Of a stretch of DNA of 64,000 bases, positions 35,733 to 45,249 are shown piece by piece. Origin of the DNA: PFJX01 sp031426815. GTDB taxonomy: Bacteria; Pseudomonadota; Gammaproteobacteria; Burkholderiales; Thiobacillaceae. The position numbers and the translations under genes were made by a program. The stretch is taken from the NCBI GenBank assembly GCA_031426815.1, contig JASJPG010000016.1:38106-102105 (forward strand), read 5' to 3'. The notes beneath the pieces are model-generated. The model did not search any database. It was not told the origin of the DNA and saw only the letters and a program-made list of their open reading frames with translations. Position 1 is the stretch's first letter. Each line of letters begins with the position of its first letter.

Positions 35733-36826
35733 CAAAGTTTCTCCTTAGCCGTTGTGGCCGACGCGCAGGCATTCCGATAAACCGCAAACCAGCGGTCACG
35801 CACTCGGCTCCATGCGAAGTCGCGCACGTACTCGCCGCCATTCTTGATCAGGCGCTGACGCAACAGATCATCGTCGATCAGGCGCGCCAAAGCTGCTGCC
35901 ATCCCTTCGGCATCGCCGGCCTCGACCAGCAGTGCAGTTTCTTCATGGCGCACCAGAAAAGGTACGCCGCCAACATTGGTGCTAACCACCGGCAAACCGC
36001 TGGCCAGCGATTCCAGAACGGAATTCGGCATGTTGTCGACCAGTGCGGTGTTCAGGCTGAGACTGGCTGCCCGATACAACGTAGCCATCTGATGGCTGTC
36101 CAGGCGACCGGTGAAGTTCACCTGGCCGGCAATACCCAGCTCCCGGGCCAACGCTTCGAGCCGCTCGCGCTCCGGCCCGGAGCCGGCGATGCTCATGCGC
36201 ACAGCGGGATGATCGCGCCGCAAGATAGCCAATGCTCGCAAGGCGGAAGCCACGTCGTAGATCGGTTCCAGATTGCGCGCCACGACGATATGCGGCGTTG
36301 CCGGCCCGGTCTCGGCAGGATGGAACTTGGCCAGATCGATGATGTTGGGCACCACTTCCGTCTGCATGCCATGCCGCGCAAAGACTTCTTTCAGGAATCC
36401 TGATGGCGCCACCAGTGCAGCAACCCGGCGCATGCTGAAGCGCACGCTGGCGGCGCCGCCAGCGAGAAAGGTGGATGCTTCGCCGCCCCGGTAATTGACG
36501 ATGCAGGGCACGCCACGCAGCCGCGCGATCCAGATCGCCGGCGCGGCGAAAAGATGCCAGGACCAGCCGGAGTTGGCCATGATGTGGAACAGATCGTTGC
36601 GCCCGCCCGCCTGCCAGAGCCTGAACAGATAAGGCAGTAAGCGAAACAGCGCGCGCAGTATGGGGATGCGCCCGCCCCAGGTCGGAACATACGGAGCATT
36701 GACCTGCACGACCTCGACTTGCAGACCCTCCTCGCCCAACAGGCGGGAAAGTTGCAGCGTCTGGTTGGCCATACCGCCAGCCGGAGGCGGCAGCGGACCC
36801 ACGATTGCGATGCGCGAGGTGTTCAC
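35732..36826 (-). CDS. Family 4 glycosyltransferase
   Basis: I place the start at the GTG at 36826 (VNTSRIAIVGPLPPPAGG), 13 bases after the stop of the previous gene; the frame is open upstream but overlaps that gene. The product has 364 residues with a GT-B fold: the N-terminal glycine-rich PLPPPAGGMANQT and the donor-site region NMPNSVLESLASGLPVVST in the C-terminal half. It should add a sugar from a nucleotide donor to the lipid-linked repeat at the inner membrane. It is coupled (TGATG) to the CapK-type gene downstream. Confidence 0.9.
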   Translation of the reverse strand: MNTSRIAIVGPLPPPAGGMANQTLQLSRLLGEEGLQVEVVQVNAPYVPTWGGRIPILRALFRLLPYLFRLWQAGGRNDLFHIMANSGWSWHLFAAPAIWIARLRGVPCIVNYRGGEASTFLAGGAASVRFSMRRVAALVAPSGFLKEVFARHGMQTEVVPNIIDLAKFHPAETGPATPHIVVARNLEPIYDVASALRALAILRRDHPAVRMSIAGSGPERERLEALARELGIAGQVNFTGRLDSHQMATLYRAASLSLNTALVDNMPNSVLESLASGLPVVSTNVGGVPFLVRHEETALLVEAGDAEGMAAALARLIDDDLLRQRLIKNGGEYVRDFAWSRVRDRWFAVYRNACASATTAKEKL

Positions 36827-36839
36827 GGAAGGCGTCAAA

Positions 36840-38057
36840 TCAATCCGCAATAGCCCGGCCCAAGGCGGCGCCGTAGATGGTCTTGTAGTTGGCGATGCTG
36901 CGCGTCCAGTTGCGTTCATCTTCCACGAAACGGCGACCATTCGCGCGCATGGCCTGGCCTTGATCGGGCAGATCCAGCGTTGCCAACGCCTTGGCTGCCA
37001 GCGCTGCGACATCGCCGGCACGGAACAGCACGCCGGTGCGGCCATCGTCGATCAGTTCGCGGTGACCACCCACATCGGACGCGATCAGCAAATGCCCCTG
37101 CGCCATCGCTTCCAGCGGTTTCAACGGCGTCACCAACTCGGTCAAGCGCATGGGGTGACGCGGATATGCCAGCAGATCGACCAGATCGTAATACTTGCTG
37201 ACTTCGGAATGCGCGACCCGGCCGACGAAAACGACTTTGTCAGACACATTCAAACTGCTCGCGAGCGCCTTCAGATTGGCTTCCTGCGGACCTCCGCCGA
37301 CCAGCAGAATACGCACATCCGGTTTGTGCTCAAGCATGCGCGGTAAGGCCTGGATCAGTAAATCGAGGCCTTCATAGGCATAGTAGGAACCCAGGAAGCC
37401 AATCACTTGGCAATTAGCGAGTCCCAGTTTTTCTTTCAACACCGGGTCGGCAGTGCCACCGAGGCTGAAATGTTCGATATCAACCGCGTTCGGGACTACC
37501 CCTATTTTTCCCGCATCGATACCCCGCGCAATCAGATCGCCGCGCAAGCCGGCGCAGATAGTGACCACCTGATCGGCTTGTCGCACTGCACGGGTTTCCA
37601 GTTCGCGGGTAAGCCGATAACGCAGACTGCCTTCCGTTTGCGTGCCGTGATCGACTGCGGCGTCTTCCCAGAAGGCCCTGATTTCATAAACGACCGGGAT
37701 GCCCAGCTTGCGGCCGACATGAATGGCAGGCCAGGCATTCAGCAAGGGCGAATGCGCATGCAGGATATCCGGCTTGAGCTGTTGCGCAAGTTCGAGCAAG
37801 CGATGCTCGGAAGCTCGCATGAAGGCCCACTGATTCAACACCGGCAAACGGCTTGCCAACCCGTTTGGCGATGCAGTGCGATAGAAATGCAGGCCATCCG
37901 CATCCTCTTCGCTCAAACTGCAATTGACCTGTTTCGGGCTGGTGAGATGAAACGTCTCCCAACCCAGTTTGCGTTGTTCTCGCAGTATGTTGGCACTGCG
38001 AAAGGTGTAGCCGGAATGTAGCGGAAGGGAATGATCGAACAGGTGCAGGATGCGCAT
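36840..38057 (-). CDS. XrtA/PEP-CTERM system glycosyltransferase (TIGR04063-type)
   Basis: The 405-residue GT-B (family 4) enzyme begins MRILHLFDHSLPLHSGYTFR, the start typical of the exosortase-associated glycosyltransferase family TIGR04063. The donor region contains PLKPLEAMAQGHLLIASDVGG. No membrane segments are present. It is first in line before another family 4 transferase, 13 bases apart. The sugar and linkage are unknown. Recurrence of the family in exosortase A loci supports a role in the associated polysaccharide. Confidence 0.93.
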   Translation of the reverse strand: MRILHLFDHSLPLHSGYTFRSANILREQRKLGWETFHLTSPKQVNCSLSEEDADGLHFYRTASPNGLASRLPVLNQWAFMRASEHRLLELAQQLKPDILHAHSPLLNAWPAIHVGRKLGIPVVYEIRAFWEDAAVDHGTQTEGSLRYRLTRELETRAVRQADQVVTICAGLRGDLIARGIDAGKIGVVPNAVDIEHFSLGGTADPVLKEKLGLANCQVIGFLGSYYAYEGLDLLIQALPRMLEHKPDVRILLVGGGPQEANLKALASSLNVSDKVVFVGRVAHSEVSKYYDLVDLLAYPRHPMRLTELVTPLKPLEAMAQGHLLIASDVGGHRELIDDGRTGVLFRAGDVAALAAKALATLDLPDQGQAMRANGRRFVEDERNWTRSIANYKTIYGAALGRAIAD

Positions 38058-38096
38058 GGGTAAGAACTGGATTTAGCCGCGGTTTTTTGTTCGGGA

Positions 38097-39692
38097 TTAT
38101 GGGGGAATCGCCTTAGCTTCGCATGCCGGCGGTATGCCGTAAACGACCGCAGGCTTGGGCTGGATCAAGTTTTCGAGTTTATCCATCAATCGCGGATTAG
38201 TGGGAAACAACTCGACAAATCGAATTGCTTTCGCAACCAGGGAAACGCCCCCCCCCGAGCTTACGGGCGCAAGCTTGGCGACCGGTCGCCAGCACGCCGG
38301 CAAATCGGCCGCGCTTCTGAATGCGCCATGATGTCCCCATTCGGCGGTCTGCCAATCAATCACGGCATAGGCCACAAAACCGTTCTGATCGACGCCCTTG
38401 GTCCGCAACCATTTCATATCGTCGTCCAGGAACTTCATGTTCCGAATGATGGGCGTCTTATCGGGATCAGCCGCGAAAATACGTTCATAAATCCCGAAGC
38501 GCACTGCGTTGGTCATGCCATAAATGTTCTTGGAACCGGCAGCGCTCGCCAGGTAAGCCTGAGTGGGCTTGCTGTTGGCGACAAACGAGCGGATAGCCAT
38601 TTGCTCGAGCGCAGTGCCGAACACGCCAAGGACAACGATCAAGCCAGCAAGTCCAAGCATGACCGGTCGCGACAAGCGGGAAAGCCCGTACCCCCCGAGC
38701 AAGGCCAGGGGGGCAAGGAACATCAGCATGTAGTTGGTCTGCTTGGGTATGAAGGTCAAGGGCTTGATGGACAACACGAACAGGCTGAACACAGTCAGCA
38801 GGCCGATACCCCAGATCGCAACCCGGATCATCCCATCGTCGCCAGCATTCCTTCGCAGCGAAGCGATCAGACCGAGCAGTGCCAGCGGCCCGAGCAGCCA
38901 GGTATGCCGCATATCGACAAACAGGTAATACAGATAAAACCCTGCGGAGGTCTTCATCCATTGCTGCTGCGCGTACTCGGCCCCTCCTGATGTGGTCATG
39001 CGGATGACGTGCCAGAAATCGCCTTGCATGCCCCAGAAAATCAGGGAATTCAACACCACCATGGCGACAAAACCTGCGCCCATGATGAACCATTTGGCTG
39101 AGATGCGTTTCTCCCACAATAAGTAGCCCGCGAAAACAAGGACATAGAGCAACGCAACGTGCGACTTGATCCACCAGACGAAACCCGCCGCCAGACCAGC
39201 GGCAAGATGCCAACGCCACGACACATTGAGATCGCCCCGAAACAGCGCATAGAAGCTAAGCGTAATAAAGAATCCCAACGGCGCATCCGCCATCAAGCGT
39301 CCGGCAAAGTGCGCATGCAGGGGAGTGAACGCCAGCAGCAAGGCACTCAGCACCGCGGCTTTGAGCCCCCAGAACCGTTGCGCGATCAGGAAAACCAGGA
39401 CTACCTCGCCCAGTGAACACAGGAGAGACCAGAGATTGGCAACGAACTCCGAGGTACCGAACAGCCACAGCGCCAAGCCGACTGGAAAATTGATGCCGAG
39501 CCGGACATCGCCGACGTAGTCGGATGATCGCCAAACACCCTGGGAATTAAGCAAGCCCTGGACGGTATAGTTGATTTCATCGGTGCCAAAAAAACCGGTG
39601 AAAAAGAGCCAGCGCACTGCCAATGCCGCAAACATGACGCCGGCAAAGGCATAGGCGGAAGTTGCAAAATCTTTGGTTAATCTCATATCCAT
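38097..39692 (-). CDS. Family 39-like membrane glycosyltransferase (ArnT/PMT-type)
   Basis: The 531-residue polytopic membrane protein has about 11-12 hydrophobic segments. The first periplasmic loop carries FFGTDEINYTVQG, the Asp-Glu motif of GT39/GT83 C-type transferases that use polyprenyl-phosphate sugars. A soluble C-terminal part of about 130 residues follows (SKNIYGMTNAVRFGIYERIF). It should transfer a sugar in the periplasm to a glycan, lipid or protein. It lies 36 bases after an unknown multi-pass protein (39729) and 39 bases before the TIGR04063 transferase, all one strand. Confidence 0.88.
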   Translation of the reverse strand: MDMRLTKDFATSAYAFAGVMFAALAVRWLFFTGFFGTDEINYTVQGLLNSQGVWRSSDYVGDVRLGINFPVGLALWLFGTSEFVANLWSLLCSLGEVVLVFLIAQRFWGLKAAVLSALLLAFTPLHAHFAGRLMADAPLGFFITLSFYALFRGDLNVSWRWHLAAGLAAGFVWWIKSHVALLYVLVFAGYLLWEKRISAKWFIMGAGFVAMVVLNSLIFWGMQGDFWHVIRMTTSGGAEYAQQQWMKTSAGFYLYYLFVDMRHTWLLGPLALLGLIASLRRNAGDDGMIRVAIWGIGLLTVFSLFVLSIKPLTFIPKQTNYMLMFLAPLALLGGYGLSRLSRPVMLGLAGLIVVLGVFGTALEQMAIRSFVANSKPTQAYLASAAGSKNIYGMTNAVRFGIYERIFAADPDKTPIIRNMKFLDDDMKWLRTKGVDQNGFVAYAVIDWQTAEWGHHGAFRSAADLPACWRPVAKLAPVSSGGGVSLVAKAIRFVELFPTNPRLMDKLENLIQPKPAVVYGIPPACEAKAIPP

Positions 39693-39728
39693 CGCAATTT
39701 TCCGAGTTGATCGTGAGCAGTGAACGGA

Positions 39729-41582
39729 TCAGGCCATGATTTGCCCACGCGCAGCCTGTCGCGTGTCGCATTTACCCCGGACAAATACCGCATAGCCGTC
39801 CCAGTCGCCCCCATGCAGGCAATATCCTGCTTGATCCAACAGTATGGCTGCCTTGGGGTGCTTCATCACGCTGCTCCTGAGCACGAAGTAGTCCAGCCCC
39901 ATGAATAGGTAGGTCTCGAATCCCGGGAGATTTTCGTCACTTGTCTCGCCGCTGACGAAACGAAAGGCACCTTGCAATGCCTGCGCATGCGCATCCAGAC
40001 CATCGGCGATCAATACATTGGGCGCGTCCAGTTCACGGAATATCGCCATACGGAATTTCCCACTCAGCAGCGGAATAGTCCGGGCCAATTCATCTGCTGC
40101 CAACATCGTGCCTGCAGGCAATTTCTCCGATATCGAGAGCGCTACCTTTTTCGTATCGGCTGGCAGTTTGTAATCCACTGCGGGGAAACGCACATAAGAT
40201 CGAGATAGCGGTGATACCCCCAACGGCAACAGTGCAAGAACGAGTGCCGTCAACCCCAATAGCGCTACGAATCCGGTCGCTGCCTTGCGCAATGAATCAC
40301 TGTTGTAGGCATGAGCGGAGCCAAGTCCGATCAAAAGAACGACCGGAGAGGCGTAGGCCAATCGCCAGAATGCGTCTTTGGTGGTGACATAGGTGGCGAC
40401 CATTTCGGCAACGGGACCGATAGATAGAGGTGCAAACAGCATCCCGCACCATATAAGCAACCATTTCAGTTGTGCGTATTCCTTAACCCGCACCATAACC
40501 ATCAGCATGATTGCGGCTATTGCCAGTGTCAGGGAGGGTAAGTCATATACCAGCCGCAAAACTTCCGGGATGGAAGAAGCGAATTCAAAACCGACAGGAC
40601 TGCCCTGACGATGCATCAACAAAACGCTGAGGGTCAGCGGCAAGGGGTAAAGCCCTATCAATAAAGCAATGGCGAACGACTTCGGCAACAGTTTAGGCAT
40701 ACGCTGGGCAATGACGTAGGACAGCGCAACCAACCCAGCGAGGATGGGCAGAAAGAATTGCGCCGTCGAGGTCAGACCGATTCCGGCTACCGACAAAGCA
40801 AACAAACGCCACCAATGCCGAGGCCCTGTTTTTTCCAGCACATCCAGCGTAGCCAGAACGACAAGCGGCACGAAAATTTGCAGCAAGATGACTTTGCCCT
40901 GCCAAATCCGGTAAAGCCCGAAACTTGCAATCGACCTCTGTGTCACCCCATCGGTCGCCGCAATGATGACCAGCACCAGGACGCCCACAATTGAGGCGCC
41001 CCAATTGCCCGTCAATCGATACAAGAGGAGAAACCAGGCAGCAACGAATCCCAAGCCTCCCAATACGGGGATCGCCAGATGATAGATATCGAGTAACTGG
41101 ACACCTGTCAGACTGGCCAGTACTGCGATTAAAAAGGGGTAACTCTGAAATATATCGAATGAAAAACGTCCCGTTTCTGCTACCCCTGCAAAGGGGTAGT
41201 GCCAGGTCAAAGGCTGATCCGGCTGAGCCCAGGTCAATACGGCATGGGCTAAATAGTTGACGTCGTCATTGTTTGGCTTGATGGCAAGGAGAGCGATACC
41301 GGCGGCGAAAACACCAATCAAGGCCAGGGCAAAGATGCCGCGGTTTGTAAGGAAGCCCTTGAAAATGCCGTCGCCCCCATCTCCCCTGGCGCGCAAAGAT
41401 CGCCAGCTCAGATAGCCGACACAGGCGATCGCGCACGCCAGGCTGATCGATGTCAGGTCTGCTAGCGACGCGCCCAACCACAACGCGGCATGGTAAAGAA
41501 TGGTGAATCCACACAGCAGCCATACAGGAAAGAAACAGCCTTTTTCCAGCAACTTGGCATGGATGCTTGCGCGCCCGTCCAT
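39729..41582 (-). CDS. Multi-pass membrane protein of unknown function, possible GT-C enzyme
   Basis: I place the start at the ATG at 41582, one base after the stop of rffA (TGAGATG), giving 617 residues. About 12 hydrophobic segments are followed by a soluble C-terminal domain of roughly 150 residues (ADELARTIPLLSGKF, FRELDAPNVLIADGL). A loop after the second or third segment has IKPNNDDVNYLAHAVLTWA; the paired Asp residues in a first large loop, as in GT-C glycosyltransferases, suggest a polyprenyl-sugar-dependent transferase, but I do not recognise the family. It is coupled to rffA and followed by a GT39-like gene. Confidence 0.82.
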   Translation of the reverse strand: MDGRASIHAKLLEKGCFFPVWLLCGFTILYHAALWLGASLADLTSISLACAIACVGYLSWRSLRARGDGGDGIFKGFLTNRGIFALALIGVFAAGIALLAIKPNNDDVNYLAHAVLTWAQPDQPLTWHYPFAGVAETGRFSFDIFQSYPFLIAVLASLTGVQLLDIYHLAIPVLGGLGFVAAWFLLLYRLTGNWGASIVGVLVLVIIAATDGVTQRSIASFGLYRIWQGKVILLQIFVPLVVLATLDVLEKTGPRHWWRLFALSVAGIGLTSTAQFFLPILAGLVALSYVIAQRMPKLLPKSFAIALLIGLYPLPLTLSVLLMHRQGSPVGFEFASSIPEVLRLVYDLPSLTLAIAAIMLMVMVRVKEYAQLKWLLIWCGMLFAPLSIGPVAEMVATYVTTKDAFWRLAYASPVVLLIGLGSAHAYNSDSLRKAATGFVALLGLTALVLALLPLGVSPLSRSYVRFPAVDYKLPADTKKVALSISEKLPAGTMLAADELARTIPLLSGKFRMAIFRELDAPNVLIADGLDAHAQALQGAFRFVSGETSDENLPGFETYLFMGLDYFVLRSSVMKHPKAAILLDQAGYCLHGGDWDGYAVFVRGKCDTRQAARGQIMA

Positions 41583-41583
41583 C

Positions 41584-42711
41584 TCAGCCGATTGCTTCAA
41601 ATATCTGACGAATGACATCCGACTGCTGGTCCTCAAGCCCCACCCACAGGGGCAAACGTAGCAAGCGATCCGACATTTCCACGGTAACGGGCAACTCGCC
41701 ACTGGTGCGGCCCATTCGCTGGCCCACTGGAGCGCTATGCAGCGGCACGTAGTGGAATACCGATTGGATGCCGACTTTCTTCAGCCGAGTGATCACTGCG
41801 GTGCGCCGATCCAGATCGGGCAGCAGCAGGTAATACATATGGGCGTTATGGACGCAATGTCCGGGGATGACTGGTCGCCGCACCTTGCCGGCAATTTCCT
41901 GATCGGCCATCCAATGATGGTAGGTTTTCCACATCGCCAGGCGTCGCTGCGTGATGGCATCCGCCTCTTCCATCTGAGCCCAGAGGAACGCTGCGATGAG
42001 TTCCGAGGGTAGATAAGATGACCCCACGTCCACCCAGGTGTACTTGTCTACCTGACCACGGAAGAACTGACTGCGATTGGTGCCTTTCTCGCGGATGACT
42101 TCGGCACGCTCAGCCAGGACAGGGTCATTGACCAGCAACGCGCCGCCTTCGCCACTGATGATGTTTTTTGTTTCATGGAAGGAAAATGCACCGAGATGAC
42201 CGATGGAGCCTAAAGGACGCCCCTTGTAAGTCGACATGATGCCCTGCGCGGCGTCTTCAATGACCAACAGATTGTGCTTGCGGGCAATCGCCATGATCGC
42301 GTCCATTTCGCAACCGACACCGGCGTAATGGACGGGCACGATGGCCTTGGTTTTATCGGTGATAGCCGCTTCGATCTTGGTTTCATCGATATTCAAGGTA
42401 TCCGGCCGTATGTCCACGAACACCGGCACAGCCCCTCTCAGCACAAAAGCATTTGCGGTCGAGACGAAGGTATAGGACGGCATGATTACCTCATCCCCCG
42501 GCTGGATATCGGCCAGGATGGCGGCCATTTCCAATGCTGCCGTACAGGAGTGGGTAAGCAAGGCTTTGTGCGTGCCAGTTCGCGTCTCCAGCCAGGTATT
42601 GCACTTTTGGGTGAAACTGCCATCACCCGCCAAATGACCATTGGCATGCGCTTGGGCGATATACCAAAGCTCCTTGCCGGTCATATAAGGCTTGTTGAAT
42701 GGAATCTGCAT
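41584..42711 (-). CDS. rffA: dTDP-4-amino-4,6-dideoxygalactose transaminase
   Basis: From the ATG at 42711 (MQIPFNKPYMTGKELWYI) it has 375 residues. It is a fold-type I PLP aminotransferase of the DegT/DnrJ/EryC1 family, closest in style to RffA/WecE. The PLP lysine lies in FHETKNIISGEGGAL, with the preceding VIEDAAQG aspartate. It should aminate dTDP-4-keto-6-deoxyglucose to dTDP-4-amino-4,6-dideoxygalactose. A WecD-like acetyltransferase is encoded nearby (43514), so together they would make dTDP-Fuc4NAc. The supplying rmlA/rmlB genes are not in the window. Confidence 0.92.
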   Translation of the reverse strand: MQIPFNKPYMTGKELWYIAQAHANGHLAGDGSFTQKCNTWLETRTGTHKALLTHSCTAALEMAAILADIQPGDEVIMPSYTFVSTANAFVLRGAVPVFVDIRPDTLNIDETKIEAAITDKTKAIVPVHYAGVGCEMDAIMAIARKHNLLVIEDAAQGIMSTYKGRPLGSIGHLGAFSFHETKNIISGEGGALLVNDPVLAERAEVIREKGTNRSQFFRGQVDKYTWVDVGSSYLPSELIAAFLWAQMEEADAITQRRLAMWKTYHHWMADQEIAGKVRRPVIPGHCVHNAHMYYLLLPDLDRRTAVITRLKKVGIQSVFHYVPLHSAPVGQRMGRTSGELPVTVEMSDRLLRLPLWVGLEDQQSDVIRQIFEAIG

Positions 42712-43130
42712 ATTGGCCCCCAAATGATCTGAATGAATCAGAAACGGATAATCAGAATATTTCAATAAAAACAATGGTATGGCATCGCCACGAAAGTTCA
42801 CGCTCCGCGTAACCCGAAGCCAAGCCGAACTCATCGACGGCAAGCCGAGCAGCAAAGGAATCGGCCGCACGTCGCACTATCGCTACATGCACCTACCTAG
42901 CCATGGCTAAGGTTAATAACTAAGAGAACACATTTATAGTCGTTGAAACTTTCATTTTGTGTAACGGTTTCACCACACTACAAAATCGAGCGATCGCTGG
43001 ATCTTCTAGCTTTTCGTCCGGCGACAAGTGGGACTTATGCATCCCATCTATCGTGGATAGTTTGGGGTAATAAAATTTCGTGGGCGAAATTCAGAGGGAG
43101 AGAGATCGGTATCAGGTCTCTTAGTTGCAT
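42712..43130. promoter_or_regulatory. Long non-coding region upstream of rffA
   Basis: This 419-base gap separates GtrA from rffA on the same strand. It is richer in A+T than its surroundings. I see no convincing gene: a 91-codon frame on the plus strand runs into the GtrA gene and looks spurious. A TATAAA on the minus strand (plus-strand positions 42933-42938) could be a -10 element for rffA, but the -35 is poor. A promoter for the rffA-to-CapK unit is expected here. Confidence 0.35.
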
Positions 43131-43517
43131 TTATGGGTGTCGAAACACCCAAAATTTTTGCAACAAAAACAGCAGCATGGCCAGAACCAGGATCATCACG
43201 CCCTGCACCATCTGGTGAGGCAGTGCCAAACGGTCGACGGCAATCCAGAGCACAACCAGATTGAGCATGTAGCCCAAGCCGTAGCTGGCGACATAGCGAG
43301 CAAATGCGCCATGCAACCCAGTGCGGTGCCCGAAGGACCAGGTGCGATTGAACAGGAAGGTCTGCATCACGCCCAGGACATAAAGCAGGCTCATCGCAGC
43401 TTTAGGCCCGAATCCGAACTCGGTCAATCCCAGATAGGCAAGATAAAGCACCAGATTGGAAGCCAGGCCGACCACGGCATATCGCAGGAATTGGCCGCGG
43501 GTGTTGGCATCGATCAT
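43131..43517 (-). CDS. GtrA-family membrane protein
   Basis: The 128-residue protein has four membrane segments and the family start GQFLRYAVVGLASNLVLYLAY (core FLRYAVVGLASN) plus FLFNRTWSFGHR. GtrA-type proteins are thought to help flip undecaprenyl-phosphate sugars made by a partner GT2 enzyme; such an enzyme is encoded two genes upstream (44302). Its ATG overlaps the acetyltransferase stop by ATGA. It ends this three-gene unit. A UUCG-loop stem overlaps its last codons but lacks a T run. Confidence 0.92.
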   Translation of the reverse strand: MIDANTRGQFLRYAVVGLASNLVLYLAYLGLTEFGFGPKAAMSLLYVLGVMQTFLFNRTWSFGHRTGLHGAFARYVASYGLGYMLNLVVLWIAVDRLALPHQMVQGVMILVLAMLLFLLQKFWVFRHP

Positions 43518-44281
43518 GCTCTCACCCAGTGGAAAGTCATTTGCGGGGCTGCAAAGCGAAAACCCAGGCGGGCGTAGAGATTCAGGACACGATGATTGCG
43601 CGCGACGATGCAGGTTTGCACGCGTCGCGCACCCGCCTTTTGCGCCTCAACAAGCATGGCCTGCCAGGCGCGCCGACCGTAGCCTTGCCCCTGGGCATTA
43701 GGTGCCACCGCATTGAGGTGCCAGTAACAGGTGCCGTCCGGCTGCATTTCCGTGACGAAGAAAGCCACCAGCCGCGGCCCGTCGCTCACCAGAAAAAGGC
43801 GTTGCGAGGGATGATCCAGGCTGCTTTTCACCCAGTTGCAATAGCGCAGATCGCCTAACGATGGGTCGAGACGCGGATCGACATGAAACCGCTCATTGCG
43901 AAAGGCGTGACCGGCGATATCGAGCACTTCGGGCAGGTCCATGCGCCCGGCCGGCAGGACAGATAGTGTGTCGGCCGGCAGAGCAATTTCCCCCAGGATA
44001 TCCAATTCCGGGTGGTAGGCCATCTCGATGAAACGGAACGCGTGCTGTTCCAGCAGCATGGACTCCCTGAGTCGGTCATGCGCCATACGACAACTGATCA
44101 GGCCGGCACCAACCTCTAGCCGCGCCGACTCGAATAGTTTGAAATCCTTGTCGGCCCCCGTACCGCGCCATTCAATCTGGCCGATCTGCAAAACCGGATA
44201 GCCGAAGACGACACTGTCCCACGCGGCCTCACTCCAGGTGAGGAACAGGTTCGAAGTGTCGACGATTCCACTTGCTGCCAT
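43514..44281 (-). CDS. GNAT acetyltransferase, WecD/RffC-like (dTDP-fucosamine acetyltransferase)
   Basis: The 255-residue protein has a WecD-like N-terminal domain (AAWDSVVFGYPVLQIGQIEW, cf. the WDSxxFG motif) and a C-terminal GNAT domain with the acetyl-CoA loop APNAQGQGYGRRAWQAML and ARNHRVLNLYARLGFRF. With rffA nearby it probably acetylates dTDP-4-amino-4,6-dideoxygalactose to give dTDP-Fuc4NAc. It sits between the GT2 gene (20 bases) and GtrA (ATGA overlap). The exact substrate is inferred from the motif and context. Confidence 0.85.
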   Translation of the reverse strand: MAASGIVDTSNLFLTWSEAAWDSVVFGYPVLQIGQIEWRGTGADKDFKLFESARLEVGAGLISCRMAHDRLRESMLLEQHAFRFIEMAYHPELDILGEIALPADTLSVLPAGRMDLPEVLDIAGHAFRNERFHVDPRLDPSLGDLRYCNWVKSSLDHPSQRLFLVSDGPRLVAFFVTEMQPDGTCYWHLNAVAPNAQGQGYGRRAWQAMLVEAQKAGARRVQTCIVARNHRVLNLYARLGFRFAAPQMTFHWVRA

Positions 44282-44301
44282 GTTATTTCCCCATCCAGCA
44301 A

Positions 44302-45249
44302 CTACTGCGTGCCCTGCTGCACGGTGTATGGCGGACGTTCCATGGAGCGGAAATGCATGCGCGCCAGGTATTCACCGAAGATACCGAGGGCAAATAATTG
44401 GACCCCGGAAAAGATCACGATGATGGAGGCCAGAAAGGTAAAACCGGGGACGACGCTGCCAAAGGCGAGGTAGCGTCCCAGCAAATACAGCAGCAAGCCG
44501 AATCCGAACAACGCGAAGATGAAACCCATCACGCTGGCCATTTGCAGCGGCATGGTTGAGAAGCCCGTCATCATGTTCAGCGCATGATTGATGAGTTTGC
44601 GCAAGGTATAGCCGGACTCGCCGACACTGCGTTCGTCATGCCGAACCACCGCCGCACCGAAGCGGGTCGTGCCCCAGGTCAGGAGTACGTCGATATTGAC
44701 CGTCGGACTACGGTAAGCCTCGAACGCCAGGCGAAGGCGAGTTCGGAAAGCGCGGAAGGCGCTGACCTGGCTGGCCGTCTCAGCCCCCATGGCATTTTGC
44801 AAGGCAAGCTTGGTGATACGCGAAGCGGCATCGCGCAGAAAACCGTGCTGCTCCCGGCGCGGCTTGCCGTAAACCACGTCGTACCCTTCATCCAGCTTGG
44901 CCAGCAAGGCGGGAATCTCTTCCGGCGGATTTTGCAGATCGTCGTCGAGGGTGATCACAATCTCGCCATGGGCAGCGCGGATACCGCACAGCAGCGCGTT
45001 GTGCTGACCATAATTGCGGGCAAGCTGGATACCCTGCACGCGAGGGTCGGCAGTCGCCAGGTCCATGATGACCGACCACGAGTTGTCGCCGCCGCAATCT
45101 TCCACCAGGATAATTTCAAAGCTCGGGTCTATCGGCTCCAGCACAACCACAAGCCGACGATAGAGTTCACGCAGCGCATCCTGAGAACGATAGACAGGCA
45201 CCACTACTGATATGGAAGCCCCGACCCGCTGAATAGTTTGTTTATCCAT
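44302..45249 (-). CDS. Family 2 glycosyltransferase, polyprenyl-phosphate type (GtrB/ArnC-like)
   Basis: The 315-residue protein has a GT-A domain (ISVVVPVYRSQDALRELYRR, VEDCGGDNSW, ITLDDDLQNPPEEIP) followed by two C-terminal membrane helices (MGFIFALFGFGLLLYLLGR and the VIFSGVQLFALGIFGEYLAR region). This is the layout of GtrB, ArnC and dolichyl-phosphate-mannose synthases, which make undecaprenyl-phosphate sugars. GtrA is encoded two genes downstream; membrane GT-C-type enzymes downstream could use the product in the periplasm. First gene of its unit, behind a 290-base gap. Confidence 0.93.
   Translation of the reverse strand: MDKQTIQRVGASISVVVPVYRSQDALRELYRRLVVVLEPIDPSFEIILVEDCGGDNSWSVIMDLATADPRVQGIQLARNYGQHNALLCGIRAAHGEIVITLDDDLQNPPEEIPALLAKLDEGYDVVYGKPRREQHGFLRDAASRITKLALQNAMGAETASQVSAFRAFRTRLRLAFEAYRSPTVNIDVLLTWGTTRFGAAVVRHDERSVGESGYTLRKLINHALNMMTGFSTMPLQMASVMGFIFALFGFGLLLYLLGRYLAFGSVVPGFTFLASIIVIFSGVQLFALGIFGEYLARMHFRSMERPPYTVQQGTQ

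Noticed and set aside
43135..43150. Stem-loop GGGTGT-CGAA-ACACCC at the end of the GtrA gene, considered as a terminator
   Set aside because: It lies inside the last codons and, on the gene's strand, is followed by ATAAATGC rather than a T run.
42943..43218. A 91-codon frame on the plus strand in the gap before rffA
   Set aside because: It runs into the GtrA gene on the other strand, has no ribosome site, and its product resembles no known protein.
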